This document shows positions 24,308 through 36,520 of a stretch of DNA of 64,000 bases, in pieces. A program made the position numbers and the translations under genes. This stretch comes from Ziziphus jujuba (taxonomy: Eukaryota; Streptophyta; Magnoliopsida; Rosales; Rhamnaceae). The stretch's first letter is position 1, and each line of letters starts with the position of its first letter. Location: positions 39,998,001 to 40,062,000 of the forward strand of contig NC_083379.1 in the NCBI RefSeq assembly GCF_031755915.1, written 5' to 3'. Under the pieces are notes generated by a model. The model saw only the letters and a list, made by a program, of their open reading frames with translations. It had not been told where the DNA came from and searched no databases.

Positions 24308-24802
24308 CTATAGATTAAAATCCTCAATATATAACCTGAAAGCAGGATTGAAGAAGTTACCAACACCATGAACAATCAAACCTCCATTGTTATAAAGATT
24401 CATTTCAGTGATTGTGACTTCATTGAGGGATGCGTATTTTTCGTATATTATAGTAGTGACTACCAAACGATGACCTCGAAGCAGGGTATCAATCTGGGAA
24501 TGATGAAGGATGGAAGAAGAAGCACTGCGGAGAGAATTAGTAGCCTCAGCTTCGAGTTTCCTAGGCATGACATGATACCGGAGCAGAGTCAACGGCAACG
24601 CCTGTGGATACTTGGAGGAGAAGAAAGCATCTTCCCGAGGGGTGAAAACAGTGAGGTTGGAATTGTCAGACTACAATTGTGCAACAGTGAGATTGGTGGA
24701 ATTGCCAGATAACCGATGTGAAAGATTGACACCGTTGAGGAACAATTGGAAGATCATTGAAACTACATCGTTGCCTTTATCAGAGAGAGTTCTTGATGCC
24801 AT
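24308..24802 (-). pseudogene. FAS1-domain pseudogene, unit 1 (left of Copia)
   Basis: Begins at MASRTLSDKGN (24802), which aligns to residue 58 of the intact FAS1 gene, so the signal-peptide region is missing. An in-frame TAG follows at about 24669-24671 (AQL-stop). The remaining frame covers TVFTPREDAFF, LLRYHVMP and GLIVHGVGNFF and ends early after YIEDFNL. The same stop occurs in unit 2 (47812-48306). Confidence 0.88.
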
Positions 24803-25299
24803 TAATTATTTCAGAATTTTTCTGTTGTATCTCTTTCTATTGTGCTACTCTTTGTGTCTTTTCTTAATTTTTTTAATAAAGTTATTGGTTTGTCTTTTAG
24901 GATTACAGAGGGTGTTAACTTAGTAATTAAGAAATGAAAATATAAAGATGGCAAGAGTTTATAGTGGTTCAGCTATAATAAGCTAACATTCACTCTTCAA
25001 ATTCTCTCTCTAACATATTTCTTATTAAACCCTCAATGATATAAAATATGACAGATGTATGTAAAGTTAGCGTGTTATTGAAGTTAAGCCACAATTAAGT
25101 ACAAGTTTATGATACAGATAAACTAAAGAATCCTATTACATCACAATAGCTAGGATAAATGTTAATAATAATAGTATATATCTTATACAACTGTACATAT
25201 CATGTACAACAAAACTAGTTACTTAACATTTCCCCGCAAAACAAGTGATCCTGAAAGAACACAGATTTTGGAACGAAGAAACTAAAATTGTCTTGTACT

Positions 25300-28200
25300 G
25301 AGGGGCTTCGTGAGTAGGTCTGCAAGCTAATTAGTTTTTGAAACATGGGAGACCCGAAGACTTCCTTCAGCAACTTGATCACGCACAAAATGGAAGTCTA
25401 TACTAACATGTTTCATGCGTGAGTGAAGTTTGGGGTTTGCACACACATAGGTAGCACTTAAATTGTCACAATAGATGGTGGGAACAGTGCTTAAGCTGAC
25501 ACCAAGCTCATGAAGGAGAGAAACCAGCCAACGGAGTTTAGATGCAGTGTGAGCTATAGATTGGTACTCAGCCTCAGTGGACAACCGAGAAACAAATTTT
25601 TGTTTCTTTGATGACCACAAAATCGGTTTCCTTCCTAGAAACACTATATATGCCGTGGTTGAGGTGCAGTCATCCCTGTTACCAGCCGAGTCAGCATCTG
25701 AGAACGCATGAAGATTCAGAGGATAGTCTTTGTGAAGAGCTAAGCCATGATGTTGAGTGCCGTTGAGATAACAGAGAAGACGTCTAGCCACAGCCCAATG
25801 AACCTGAGTTGGACAGTGCATAAACTGGGAGAGTTTATCAACACTATAAGCAATATCTGGCCTTGTTATCAACATATATTGGAAGGAATCAATAAGCTTT
25901 CGGTACTCAGTTGGAGAGTCAAGCGGCCTACCATCATGAAAAGACAAACTAGTGTTTGCAGCCATAGGAGTCGGACAAGGTTTGGAGTCAAGCATCTTCA
26001 TAAAGGCCAAAAGATCAAAGATATATTTCTGTTGAGATAAGAGAACACCTGTAGATGTGGGAAGAACTTGAATCCCAAGAAAGTAATGCAGGGACCCAAG
26101 ATCCTTAAGAGAAAACTTATTTAACAAAGCCTTGACAAAGGCAGAAAGAAGAGTGGAGTTGTTGCCTATCAAAATTATGTCATCGACATAAACAAGTAAA
26201 TAAAGAGTGAGGTCATTGCTGCGATAGACAAATAGGGAAGTATCCGCATAAGAATTTTTGAAACCAAATTGAATGAGAAACACCTTGAGGCCTCTGTACC
26301 ACGCATGGGGAGCCTATTTGAGGCCATAGAGAGCTTTGTGTGGTCGGCAAACATGGTTTGGCTTGGTTTGATCAATGAACCCAGGTGATTGTGTCATGAA
26401 CACTTCTTCTTGAAGGATTCTATTGAGAAAGGCGTTATTAACATCAAGTTGCTGAACGAGCCAATTTTGAGAGAGTTCTAGGCAGATGACAGTGCGTACG
26501 ATAGCCCGCTTTATAACAGGACTGAAGGTGTCGAAATAATCGATGCCCGATCGTTGATGAAAGCCTTTGGCGACAAGAAGGGACTTGTGTTTTTGAAGAG
26601 AACCATCAGAATGTGCGAAAAACCCACATATAGCCAATTAGATTTTGGGTAGAATCAGGTGGAACAAGGGTCCAGTTATTGTTCTTGAGCAAAGCTTGAT
26701 ATTTAGTTTGCATGGCATCTCGCCAAGCAGGAATTGCCAGGCTTGTTTTGTAGTTTTAGGCTCACTGAGGGTGGTAACAGAAACAGCAAAAAAATCTGGC
26801 AGTACTTTTGGCTTGAAAATCTGATTTAACGATCCGATGTGCATTGCATGGGTACGAGTGTTAAATGGAGGGGAAGGAACCAAAGGAAATGGTGAAGCTG
26901 TGAGAGAGTCCCAGGGAGTAGGGCTGTCTTCTTACCGAGTGTCACTTGAGGATGGAGTAGATGAATGCAGGGGTAAAGGTGAAGTACATATGGTTCTATT
27001 TCCAAGGGACAGAGAATGTGAATTTGGAGATAAAGTTGTCATAGGAGATGAATTGTGTGGTGTAAGGGATATAGAGTGTGGTGGAACACGTGAAGATTAG
27101 AAAGGAAATAAGGTATGAGTGGAGAAGTGATGATGTGATGGGATTGAAGTGGGAGTAGGTAGAGATGAATTATTGACTTTTAGTTGTTGCATAAAAGGAA
27201 ATTCATTTTCTAAGAAGATAACATCACATGAGGAATAAATTTTTTTTGTCTTGACATCCAAACATTTATATCCACTTTGATTAGATAATGGGCCAAGATA
27301 CACACATGGATGAGAGAGAGGTTCAAGTTAGGAGTTTGTGTAAGGCTTGAGCCAGGGAAAACATAAACAACCAAATGTGCGAATAGAATTAAAATTTGGT
27401 GATTTCTGTAAAAGAATTTCAAATGGGGATTTATTTTCTAAGGATGGAGTAGTTAATCTATTAACTAAGTAAGTGGCGGTTTGAAAAGCAAAGGACCAAA
27501 ATTCTGTAGGAATATTAGCTTGAGATAATAAGAACATGCTAGTTTCACGAATGTGCTTATGCCTACGTTCTGCATATCCAGTTTATTGTGGAGTGTAGGG
27601 TGTGGTCAAAAAATGACTAATACCATTGATTTCAAAAAATGATTTAAGTTTAATAAATTCACCTCCATTATCAGAGTAAAAGCAAATTAATGGTAATTGA
27701 AAATATTTTTCTACAATAGCTTTGAATTTAATAAAAACAGAGGACACATCAGATTTGTGCATAATAGGAAATAACCTTGTATAGTTAGAAAAATGATCCA
27801 CAAAAATGACATAAAACCTAAAACCATCATAAGAGGGAACAAATGAGGGTCCCCAAACCTCAGAATACACTAATTGCAAAGGTTGAGAACTAGAAAGGGA
27901 AGACAAACCAAAAGGAAGAGAATAGTTGTAGATAATATGACGGAGAGTTTTGAGAGCAGGATGACCAAGCTGTTGACGCCATTGGTGAAGGCTTGTCTTG
28001 ACACTGGTATAGGCAGCAGGTGTGGGATGAGAGGAAGGAGCACCCAGCCAATCATAAACTTCATGTTTAAGTGGTCCTTTGAGAAGATGAGTACCCATCT
28101 GGAGATCCTTCACAACAAAGTAAGTAAGAAAGAATTCAATAGAGATGTTATTAGTTTGACAAAATTTTGACACAGAAAGTAAATTTCTTGTTATGGTAGG

Positions 28201-29403
28201 AACACATAAGACATTCTTGAGAGAAAAAATTTTAAAGGGAGAGAATAAAGAAGTAGAGCCAGTATGTGTGATACCCAATTTGTTACCATTACCAATAGAG
28301 ATCTCTTCAGTGCCATCATAGTCAGAATGAAGAGATAAAGTCTGAAAATCTTGCACTATGTGATGCGAAGCACCTGAGTCTAATAGCCAAGGTTGAGGTG
28401 GACTGGTAGGAGCAGGACCCAAAACAGATGTGGAATGACAAGCATGAGAAGCAGGCGGAGTGAAAGTAGGGGGTACTTGCTGCTTAGGTTTGAATGTCCA
28501 CTGATGTTTGAAGAGAGGACAAAAGCGTGCAGAATGATCCTGGGTTGCACACAGCTGACAACGACCCTTGTAGGCAGGGAGAGAGGAGGTGGACACGTGG
28601 TGATGTTGGGGAACAAAAGAAGCACGAGGTGGTCAATATGGTCTTGGTGACCCAACCCGAGGAGCAGCAAGGCCAGGGAGAGGCATACGTTGAACAACAT
28701 GTGCTGTAATCGTGGTGTTGTGAGGTTGTGTGTCCATTTGTTTAAAATAATTGTCATGCTCTGTTAATTTCTCAGGTAATTCTTCAAAACTGATAGAAGA
28801 ATCATGGGTACGAAATGCTGCAGAAATACTCTCAAAGGCAGTAGAGAGACCATTAAGAATATGTAGAGTAGGATCTTCTTCACTCACCGGGTGATCTAAA
28901 AGGTGGAGTTCATCTGCTGCACTTTTAACATCATTAAGATACTCCAAGATAGATCGAGTACCTTGTGGTTTAAGAAGCCTTTCCCTGATTCGCAGAAGAC
29001 GAGAGCGGGATGGTTTTGCAAAAGCTATGGAAAGTCGATCCCAGGCATCTTTGGATGTTTCAGAAGTGGCCACAATCTGATGAACTTCATGAGAGAGAGA
29101 AGCCAGCAACGTACCAAGCAGAAGAGAATCCTAGCGAATCCAAAAGGAATAGTTTGGATTTGGAGATTGATCAGAAAGAATCGGCAACGGACATAAAAGA
29201 TTGTCATTGAAAAAACCATAGAGATCATAACCTGTGAGAAGCACATCAAACTGCTTACGCCATGGAAAGTAGGAGCTATCAGTGAGTTTGAGAGGGACCT
29301 GTGTTGCCACGTTAATAACCACAAGAACATGGCTTGAGAGAGATGGCTCATTAGAGACAGAAGAAGGAGCAACTGTGGATGTAGAAATCGATGAAGAAGC
29401 CAC
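25300..29403 (-). pseudogene. Copia gag-pol, unit 1 copy, multiple stops and frameshifts
   Basis: On the minus strand, in order: a gag start at 29403 (MASSSIST...), gag UBN2-like region, CCHC knuckle CQLCATQDHSARFC (about 28500-28560), protease LLDSGASHH, an integrase core ending near SDNGGEF, then reverse transcriptase with YVDD (about 26180) and RNase H (SDADSAGNRDD, about 25690). Breaks include a stop after the NYSFWIR segment, a stop after TTPYTPQ at 27583, and a stop in ALYGLK-stop-AP at 26314. The last is shared with unit 2, so the element was already dead at duplication. A 63-bp in-frame deletion removes the CxxC half of the integrase zinc-binding domain, unlike unit 2. Confidence 0.9.
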
Positions 29404-29500
29404 GAGAAGGATGAAGATGGATAAAAAAAAATAATTTTTTTTTTTTTTTTTGCTGGAGCTTTGATACCATATAAAAGATGACAGATGTATGTAGAGTTAT

Positions 29501-32500
29501 TGTCAGGACCCGTCCAGAATTCCTTCCCCGGAACCCTAGACAGCCCTGATCCCAGGGAAACCCTACCGAACCTTCCAACGGAAAATCCGGCAGAGCCTCC
29601 CCTAAGGGATTTACTTACCACAAAATTCCCTGCACTGAAAACACACTTCTAAAAGTATCCCCTTATTCCTCCCACAGTACTACAAATCGATTCCACAAAT
29701 TGCAGCACTTAAAAAAAAAAAAATAAATAAATAAATACAGTAATCCAGTGCAAAATAAATACAACAAGAGTGAAAGAAATATTACAACTGCAATAAAAGA
29801 ATAACAGGGTACTGCCGAACTAAAACAGCGAGAAAGATCAAGTCCGCTCCGAGTGAACACCGACAACCTGGTACCTAGAGGAACGGAATTTAAGAGTGTG
29901 AGATGCTAATCATCTCAGTGAGCGACCCTACTACTATACCATATAATATCACAGTAAAGAAATAATATTTTCTCTCAAAACCCTTACAATTCTCTCAGTT
30001 GGAAAGGTTCCCCTTTTAAAACAATTTCACAAAACCCTTTATCCATATTCCCCGAAAACCAAGACATCAATTAAATACCAGAAGCGGTAACAATTATATT
30101 TTTAATTCCAATTCAGTTTCCAAACATTTTATTTTTAAAACACAGTTCTGAAAATCATTTGATGCACCCACTATATACCAGTGGCGCCAACAGTACCCAG
30201 CGTCCCAAGGTACCGCCAGACAGGAGGTTATAGAGAGAAACCGGCATACGGTCGCGTGGCGTCCCACAGCGCCGCTGCTAACCTGGTGTCCCGGCCAAAG
30301 GGGGGTGGCCGCCCTCTCCGATGGCATCCACAGGACACCCTCATAATATCAACCGCGCGCTACTCACACCCACCTGCGCGCTAATCACATCACCTGCGCG
30401 CTAATCACACCCACCTGCGCGCTAATCACAACCGTGTGCACACTAACCATATCACATATACCATATCACATAATCAGAACACCAGTACGTGCACGGTGCA
30501 TCTAAAAATTATAAAATCCATAAATTTAAATCATAAAACAAATTTCACATTTTTCATAAGCATAGCGGGCATAATCCATCCGCCTGAACCGGGAAATTCT
30601 CCACAATTTCCTTATAATCCATACCAAAAATTCCATGATTTTCAAATCCACCAACTCCCAAATCCATCAATTCAAATATCCACATTTTTTTTTCCAAGCA
30701 TAAATAATTTCTCGAAATATCATAATCAAATCCCATAATATTTTATGGGCATATTTCATAAAAATTGAAATCACCAACATAACCAAATATTTTCCTTGAA
30801 ATATTTGAAAATCAAATCGTGCCCAATTTACCATTAAAACCACACCAATTTCAAAATCCTCAAAACCATAAAATAATTCCACACGGCATAAATTTGTAGA
30901 ATTCGCATTTTCTTAAATCCAATAAATTCATAAATAATTCTACAATAAATCCAATAAATATTTGGCACATAGAAATTAAATTCCAAATATTTAATTCACA
31001 CATAATATATTCATCAATTAAATTCCCCAAAATTAATTTGAAGGTGGGTCACTCACCTGGAGCACGCAATTAACCCATGATCCACTACGGGATCAATTCT
31101 ACGACTCACCGGTGCTCCTAGAACAAAATTCACAGACAGTCAAATAAATTAATATTTTATTCGGGTAAATAATACCCGGTACCCGGGGGGTCAAAACACA
31201 AACGATAACTAAAATTTACGAATCATATACCGAATCGAAGCTCGAGTGATGCTAATCACAGATCCGGTCTTAATTTTCGATGATCGTACCCGACGGGGTT
31301 TGAATTTTATCGGGAAGCTTTTCGGGTTTCGGCTCCGCAATTCTCCCAAACCGTCGCGAATTGGTGGAAACGGAAGTCGGATTTGGGTTCAGGAGGTCGA
31401 ACACTGCAGACTGGAGCTGGCCGGAAATTTTCGGGGTACTCGCCGGAACAGTAATTTCCGGCGGGCCGCCACGTCACCGGCAACCGTCGCCGGAACAGTA
31501 ATTTCCGACGGTGGCCGTTTGCTGTGAAATTTTGCAGATTTGTAGATCGTGAGGAGAGCAATCCAACGGGACCGACGGTGAGCAAAACGAAGGTCGGACG
31601 GCGGAGAAATCACCGTTTGAAGATTTTCGACCCCTCGCCGGAAAACGCTCCGATCCCGGCGCGTCGGTGGTCCGATGGCCGTGATTTTTGGTGGGTAGGC
31701 CGGACTTGAGGAGAGGATGCTGGGTGTATGGCGCGTGTACTGTATATCGGCCGGAATAGTGCCGATTCGCGGTGGCCGGCGGTGGAGGGGGAAAAATCGC
31801 CGCCAAACTTCGGACGTCCGATCCGGGCGCGTCCGGCGGCCGTTCGCCGTGAAATTTGGAGGTTTTGCCGGAAATGAGGTGGGCAATCTGGCTGGCCGGC
31901 GTGTGTACAGTAACTAGGCCGGAAAACGTGAAAATGGCCGGCGGCCGGCGGGTCCTCTCTCTCTCTTTCTCTCTCCTCTCTCTCTTTCTCTCTCTTCTCT
32001 CTCTTTCTCTCTCTTCCCCGAGAGTTTTTCAAAATTAAAACCCTGAGTGACACTGTTCATGCCACGTGGACCACTCAGAAGCTGACACGTGGCATTTTAC
32101 TGTTCACGACCCAAAAACATTAAAATAATACGGTATCCGGTAAACTTCAAACGTCCATAACTTTTTAACCGGATGTCCGTTTTGAGCGTGCCGCTAGTCT
32201 GTGAACTCGTATCGACGAGCACTTCACAACCATGCATGAGTCAAAGCTCAATTCCCCATAAACAAAAAGTCAACTCCGGCACCCCTTGGACAATTTGGAC
32301 CGCAACTTGTTTCGTCCATAACTTTCAAACCGTAGCTCCGTTTTCGACGTGCTACCAGTCTACGAACTCGTGGCATCGTGCACTTCACCACGGTACCCTA
32401 GTCAACTCAAAATTCTCACCGAGTCAAAAAGTCAACTTTTGACCCCCTTCGGTCAACGGTCAACAGTCAACCTCGGTCAACGTGCACGGATTCCGGTGCG

Positions 32501-32520
32501 ATTTGAGACGGGGTGTTACA
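29501..32520 (-). mobile_element. Solo LTR of a large LTR retrotransposon (3,020 bp)
   Basis: Starts TGTCAGGACC and ends GGTGTTACA on the plus strand (minus strand TGTAACACCCCG ... CCTGACA). It is flanked by the 5-bp target duplication GTTAT at 29496-29500 and 32521-32525. Unit 2 keeps the empty site with a single GTTAT at 53064-53068. No internal coding domain, PBS or second LTR lies between the ends, which fits recombination between two LTRs. It is more GC-rich than its surroundings, with a CT-rich tract at about 31955-32015 and short repeats on 'cacctgcgcgctaatcaca' at about 30350-30430. The TGTAACACCCC terminus resembles some plant Gypsy LTRs, but the family is not certain. Open frames inside it are not genes. 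Confidence 0.9.
32401..32492 (-). promoter_or_regulatory. TTGAC (W-box core) array near the 5' end of the solo LTR
   Basis: Seven GTCAA words on the plus strand (TTGAC on the LTR sense strand) occur in about 90 bp, several as TTGACC or TTGACT, within the first 120 bp of the LTR read on the minus strand. This is where U3 promoter elements of an LTR would lie. W-boxes are known WRKY targets; that they drive this LTR is inference. Confidence 0.4.
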
Positions 32521-32892
32521 GTTATCGTATTATTGAAGTTAAGCCACAGTTAAATACAAGTTTATGATACAAATAAACTAAAGAATCCTATTACATCACA
32601 ATAGCTAGGATAAATATTAATAATAACAGTCTATATCTTATACAACTGTACATATCATGCACAACAGAACTAGTTCCTTAACAAGTGACAGTACAACAGA
32701 AAGCAGATTACAATCAATGGAGTTATTAATTAAAGACAACAATTAAACCACCCAAACAACCCCAATTACATCCTTAAATTGTAAAAATTACTAAACATAA
32801 ATAGCTTTAGCATGAAGAACATGACCAACTACCTCCTTTTCCTCCTGCTACTTTAAACGTTCATATTGTTTATCTTCATCAATATCATGCTT

Positions 32893-33549
32893 TTAAAAAC
32901 AGCAAAAGGAAAAGTCTAGGAGACCCAAACCAATGACCACCATAGCTAATAAGAGAAACAGAATCGCTGTCAATTCTCTATCCACTAAAGTTAATCCACT
33001 GACTACTTGTGTGTGGATATCTTCATTCTTCACGTCGAACCATGGAAATATGGGGGTCTGGAATGCAGGATCAAAGAAGTTATCAACACCATGGATAATC
33101 AAACCTCCATCATTTTAAAGATTCCATTTGGTAACTTTGACTCCATCGAGGGATGTGCATTTGTTGTTTGGTAGGGTGGTAACAACCAGAGGATGACCAA
33201 GAAGCAGAGTATCAATTTTGGAACCATGAGGAAGTGAACCCAAGTCCTCACTCTCGAGCTTCTGAGGCACAACATGTTAGTGGCGGCTGTGGATATTTAG
33301 AGGAGAAGAACGCATGGTCGTGAGGACAAAGGACAGTGAGCGTGGAATTGCCGGACAACCATAGGGAAACATAGTGAGTGTTGAATAAGATCATGGAGAT
33401 TGCATGATAGCCTTTGTCAGAGAGAGCTTTTAATACCATCGCCATTTTGATGCCATTGCCACGTTGAAGTTGTTGTTGTTACCTTTAGCTTGGTTTGAGA
33501 GAAGAACCACCAAAACAAGAATGCAAAAGAACACCGATTTGGATGCCAT
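32893..33549 (-). pseudogene. FAS1-domain pseudogene, unit 1 (right of Copia)
   Basis: Starts with an intact-looking signal peptide (MASKSVFFCILVLVVLLS, from 33549). It then shifts frame twice, near 33447 and in the PPLT..RYHVV region near 33280, and has an in-frame TAA at about 33114 before NDGGLIIHG. The C-terminal part keeps GVDNFFDPAF followed by a hydrophobic segment (LTAILFLLLAMVVIGLG), so the parent protein was probably membrane- or GPI-anchored, unlike the FAS1 gene at 18105. A stop at 32893 truncates the tail relative to unit 2. Confidence 0.87.
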
Positions 33550-34079
33550 AGGAAGCTTAGCTTCAAGATTAATGCAACGAAAAGGCAAGACTGAAAGAAA
33601 TTTTGTAGGAAAGGATGTGAGAGTCTAACTTAGAAACAGAGAAAATATATATATATATATATATATATATGGGACTCTCAATTTTGGAAACTTATAGTAC
33701 AAGTAACATTATTATTGGTGTAAGAGTTGTATTGGACTCACAATGTTGAAAATTACTAAAATGCCAAGAGTCCAAATGATTTATATATGTGTGTATGTGT
33801 GTATTATACCTCAAAGAAGTCAAATGCCTAGGCACTGGCTTGTTCTATTTGCACGTTGCCAATACTAAATTAAACATCAAATTGGATTAGAGAGTCCAAT
33901 TACCTAACCAAAGGGAACTTTCTTTGCTTTCCACTTAAAACAGTTCTGCTAAGCTCAGACTGATTTCTCTAGGCTTCTATATATATATAAAATTTTATTT
34001 TATTAGTTGAAAAATTACTATATATAATATAAATATGGATATTATAAGATATATAATGAACTAATGACATTTTATTTTA

Positions 34080-36520
34080 CCCCATTACTTGATAGACTTA
34101 CCAAAAGTATACATTTTCAACAAGAACTAATTGAATTTTAATTTGGCTAATTTACAAACATAAGGAAGCATGTAATTCCAATTTGGTAGTAAAGGGATGC
34201 GATAGAGAAATAGAAGAAAGCAATAATGTCTCAGCAGAAATTGAGCATATAAAGTACCTTTAAGCAAGGTTCAAAAAATCGATATCGATGGAAATATCGA
34301 AAGTTTAAAATATGAAAATTAATATCGAAAAATAATGAATATCGATAAAAAATTATAAAAAATGATGGAAATTTATTTTAAAAGTGGAAATTTTTATTGA
34401 AACTTTAGGATTAGCTTATGTAACCCATTAATTATCAAATTGATTATAAAACTTGCTAAAATATTGAATGGATGTTATATTATTCTTAGTGAATTGATTT
34501 ATAATAAGCATTAATGATCATAGATGAATTATTATTAATAAAAATATATCAAAAAATACATATATGATAAAATTATTTATTAACTAAAAATAATTACATT
34601 GTAGTTAATAACCATCATCTTAATACTACATAGAACTTCTTGGTGGTTGAAAATCATCGGTTTCTTTCTCATTTTGATTTTGAAATATAAAATTTGAGAA
34701 GTAGTTATGAAAAGATGTATTTCCCTGATAATTTTGCATATAATTATTAATATACCAACTATATGGATCTTGTATTATTGGTTGACTATGTGCATAACTA
34801 CTACTCTCTGATGGTTGAGTTTGAGATGTTAACCATGAGTTGCTACTTGATGACATTCCATACATATCCATTGAATAAGGATTATGAAAATGACTTTCAA
34901 CCCCTCATAGATCCAAAATTCATAGAAATTGAATCTTTTTTTTGTTGTGACATCTCCATTATAGATTTTTTTTTTAACGTATATAGTCTTTTCCAATAGC
35001 ACCGAGTCCTTGACCTGTATCTTTACTCCCATGATCTTCATCTTGTGTTGCATGTGTGTAATAATGTTCACCAGTAAATGGGCTTAATCTAACTTCTTAA
35101 CTTAGTAATTCCCTTTGGCCACTACCTCTTATAACTTCTAATTCAGATAATTTATTGAAGTTATCTTTATCATCACTGGAGCTAGAATGACTACTAAGAA
35201 TCTCAAATTGTGAATGTGTACCACCTGATGGAGCTGAAGTACTAGTAATTCTAGTTTGCTCTCTTATAAGCCTTTAAAATGAATCACCACTACTATAATT
35301 CACTTCTTCAGCAATCACTTTTTGAACATTTATTCTCTCTTTTTCAGCTTGTTGAGCAATGTTTGGATCAGGATTCCTTGAGTCTCATATTGTGAATGTG
35401 TACCACCTGATGGAGCTGAAGCACTAGTAGTTTTAGTTGGCTCTCTTATAAGCCTTTGAAATGAATCACCACTACTAGAATTTACTTCTTCAGCAATCAT
35501 TTTTTGAACATTTATTCCCTCTTTTTCAGCTTGTTGAGCAATCTTTGGATCAGGATTCCTTTCATGTTCATCGATTGGTACATTTGATTGCCCTCATCAT
35601 CATCATCAGCTTTCATTATAGTTTCAAATATTAAGATTTTTAAGGTTTAAAAATATAATCCACAATCTTTGTATTTTTGCTTTATCAATATTCAATAAAT
35701 AAGTAGAACTTATTAATATTATTCAATTCAATTCATTCTATTTTGCTTATATCACTAAGTATCTAAAAAGCAATTAAAAGGTAAAAAAATTATCAATGAA
35801 GTGAATTTGATAAAAAGTCAATAATATTTATGAATTTTTAAAAAAAATTAAAAAATATATAGGATATTTTAGAAATTTCAGTGGAAATTTCATGGATATT
35901 TTGGAAATTTCCATGAAAATTACAAATTTTTAAACCAAATCATTAAGGATTTGATGTGAATATTTTATGGAAATTTCCATGGAAATTTTGCCCAAATTTT
36001 GAAAATTTCAATGGATATTATAGAAATTCTATTCATTTTCATGTCGAACTTAAATTTTATTTCGATCCCTTCAAAAAATGGAAATATCGAAGAAATATCG
36101 GATATTTTAAACCTTGTTTTTAAGGAGTACCGCTTTGATATTATCACAAGTAAGGGAAAACTACTCATCAAGATCATCACCACGGTCACGAAACCTCAAA
36201 AAACAACATATACAAAATCTTCATTTGCCTTAATGACACTTCCTTTTCTAGTTGCCTTGTCCACTTTATGTTCCTTAATGATAATGTCCAATATCTTGTC
36301 TGCTTCTTGTTGCAGCTTCACAAGTTTAGGCCTCAATCCATTGAATGGATGAAAGAAATATACAGAAGGAAAAAGATCTTCTACAACAAAACCTCATACA
36401 GCTTTTTCAATTTCCATCATAACCGATATGAATTTTTCTTGTTCTTTGCATCTCTTACCAATGGCAGCCTTTAAGGGAGGAAATGAAGAGCATTTTGAAG
36501 GCAGGTAAGTAGAACTCCAT
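34080..36520 (-). pseudogene. P450 exon 1 remnant, interrupted by a hAT-type element, unit 1
   Basis: Exon pieces lie at 36520-36125. The N-terminus (MEFYLPAFKML) is joined directly to the AAFGK-equivalent mid-exon region at about 36460-36480, so roughly the first 60 percent of exon 1 is missing. The rest runs through EDLFPSVY, EADKILD and IKEHK with a stop (AV-stop-GF) and frameshifts. The transposon at 34265-36116 sits at the exon 1 splice donor. Intron-like sequence continues to about 34080, but exon 2 is absent. Non-functional. Confidence 0.85.
34265..36116 (-). mobile_element. hAT-like DNA transposon (1,852 bp), unit 1 copy
   Basis: Ends are CAAGGTTCAAAAAAT... and ...ATATTTTAAACCTTG, an imperfect terminal inverted repeat of about 14 bp. 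Flanks are CCTTTAAG and TTTTTAAG. Unit 2 has the perfect 8-bp duplication CTTTTAAG, the hallmark size for hAT elements. Sub-terminal repeats of ATATCGA and GGAAATTTCC words occur at both ends. The interior carries degenerate minus-strand coding (SSNSWLTSQTQPSE at about 34840; EEVNSSSGDSFQ) with a 182-bp tandem duplication (35201 and 35383). It could be a decayed transposase tail; no hAT dimerisation domain is recognisable, so the protein assignment is weak. Confidence 0.75.

Larger units (their letters stand above)
25040..32683 (-). mobile_element. Ty1/Copia retrotransposon, unit 1 copy, decayed, with nested solo LTR
   Basis: The 3' LTR is 25040-25228 (189 bp). The 5' LTR begins at 29470, is interrupted by the solo LTR at 29501-32520, and ends at 32683. 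The primer-binding site is at 29458-29469 (initiator tRNA-Met type, one mismatch) and the polypurine tract lies next to 25229. Flanks are AATGA (25035-25039) and AGTGA (32684-32688). Unit 2 has AGTGA on both sides, so the original target duplication was AGTGA with one later change here. Unusually, the LTR ends TG...TA rather than TG...CA. It sits between two FAS1 pseudogenes. Confidence 0.9.

Noticed and set aside
31246..32053. Cluster of open frames rich in Arg and Pro on both strands
   Set aside because: They fall inside the GC-rich solo LTR and the CT-rich tract; low-complexity composition with no domain.
29501..32520. A complete LTR retrotransposon with internal genes
   Set aside because: No PBS, polypurine tract, second LTR or pol motif between the ends; a solo LTR explains the target duplication and length.
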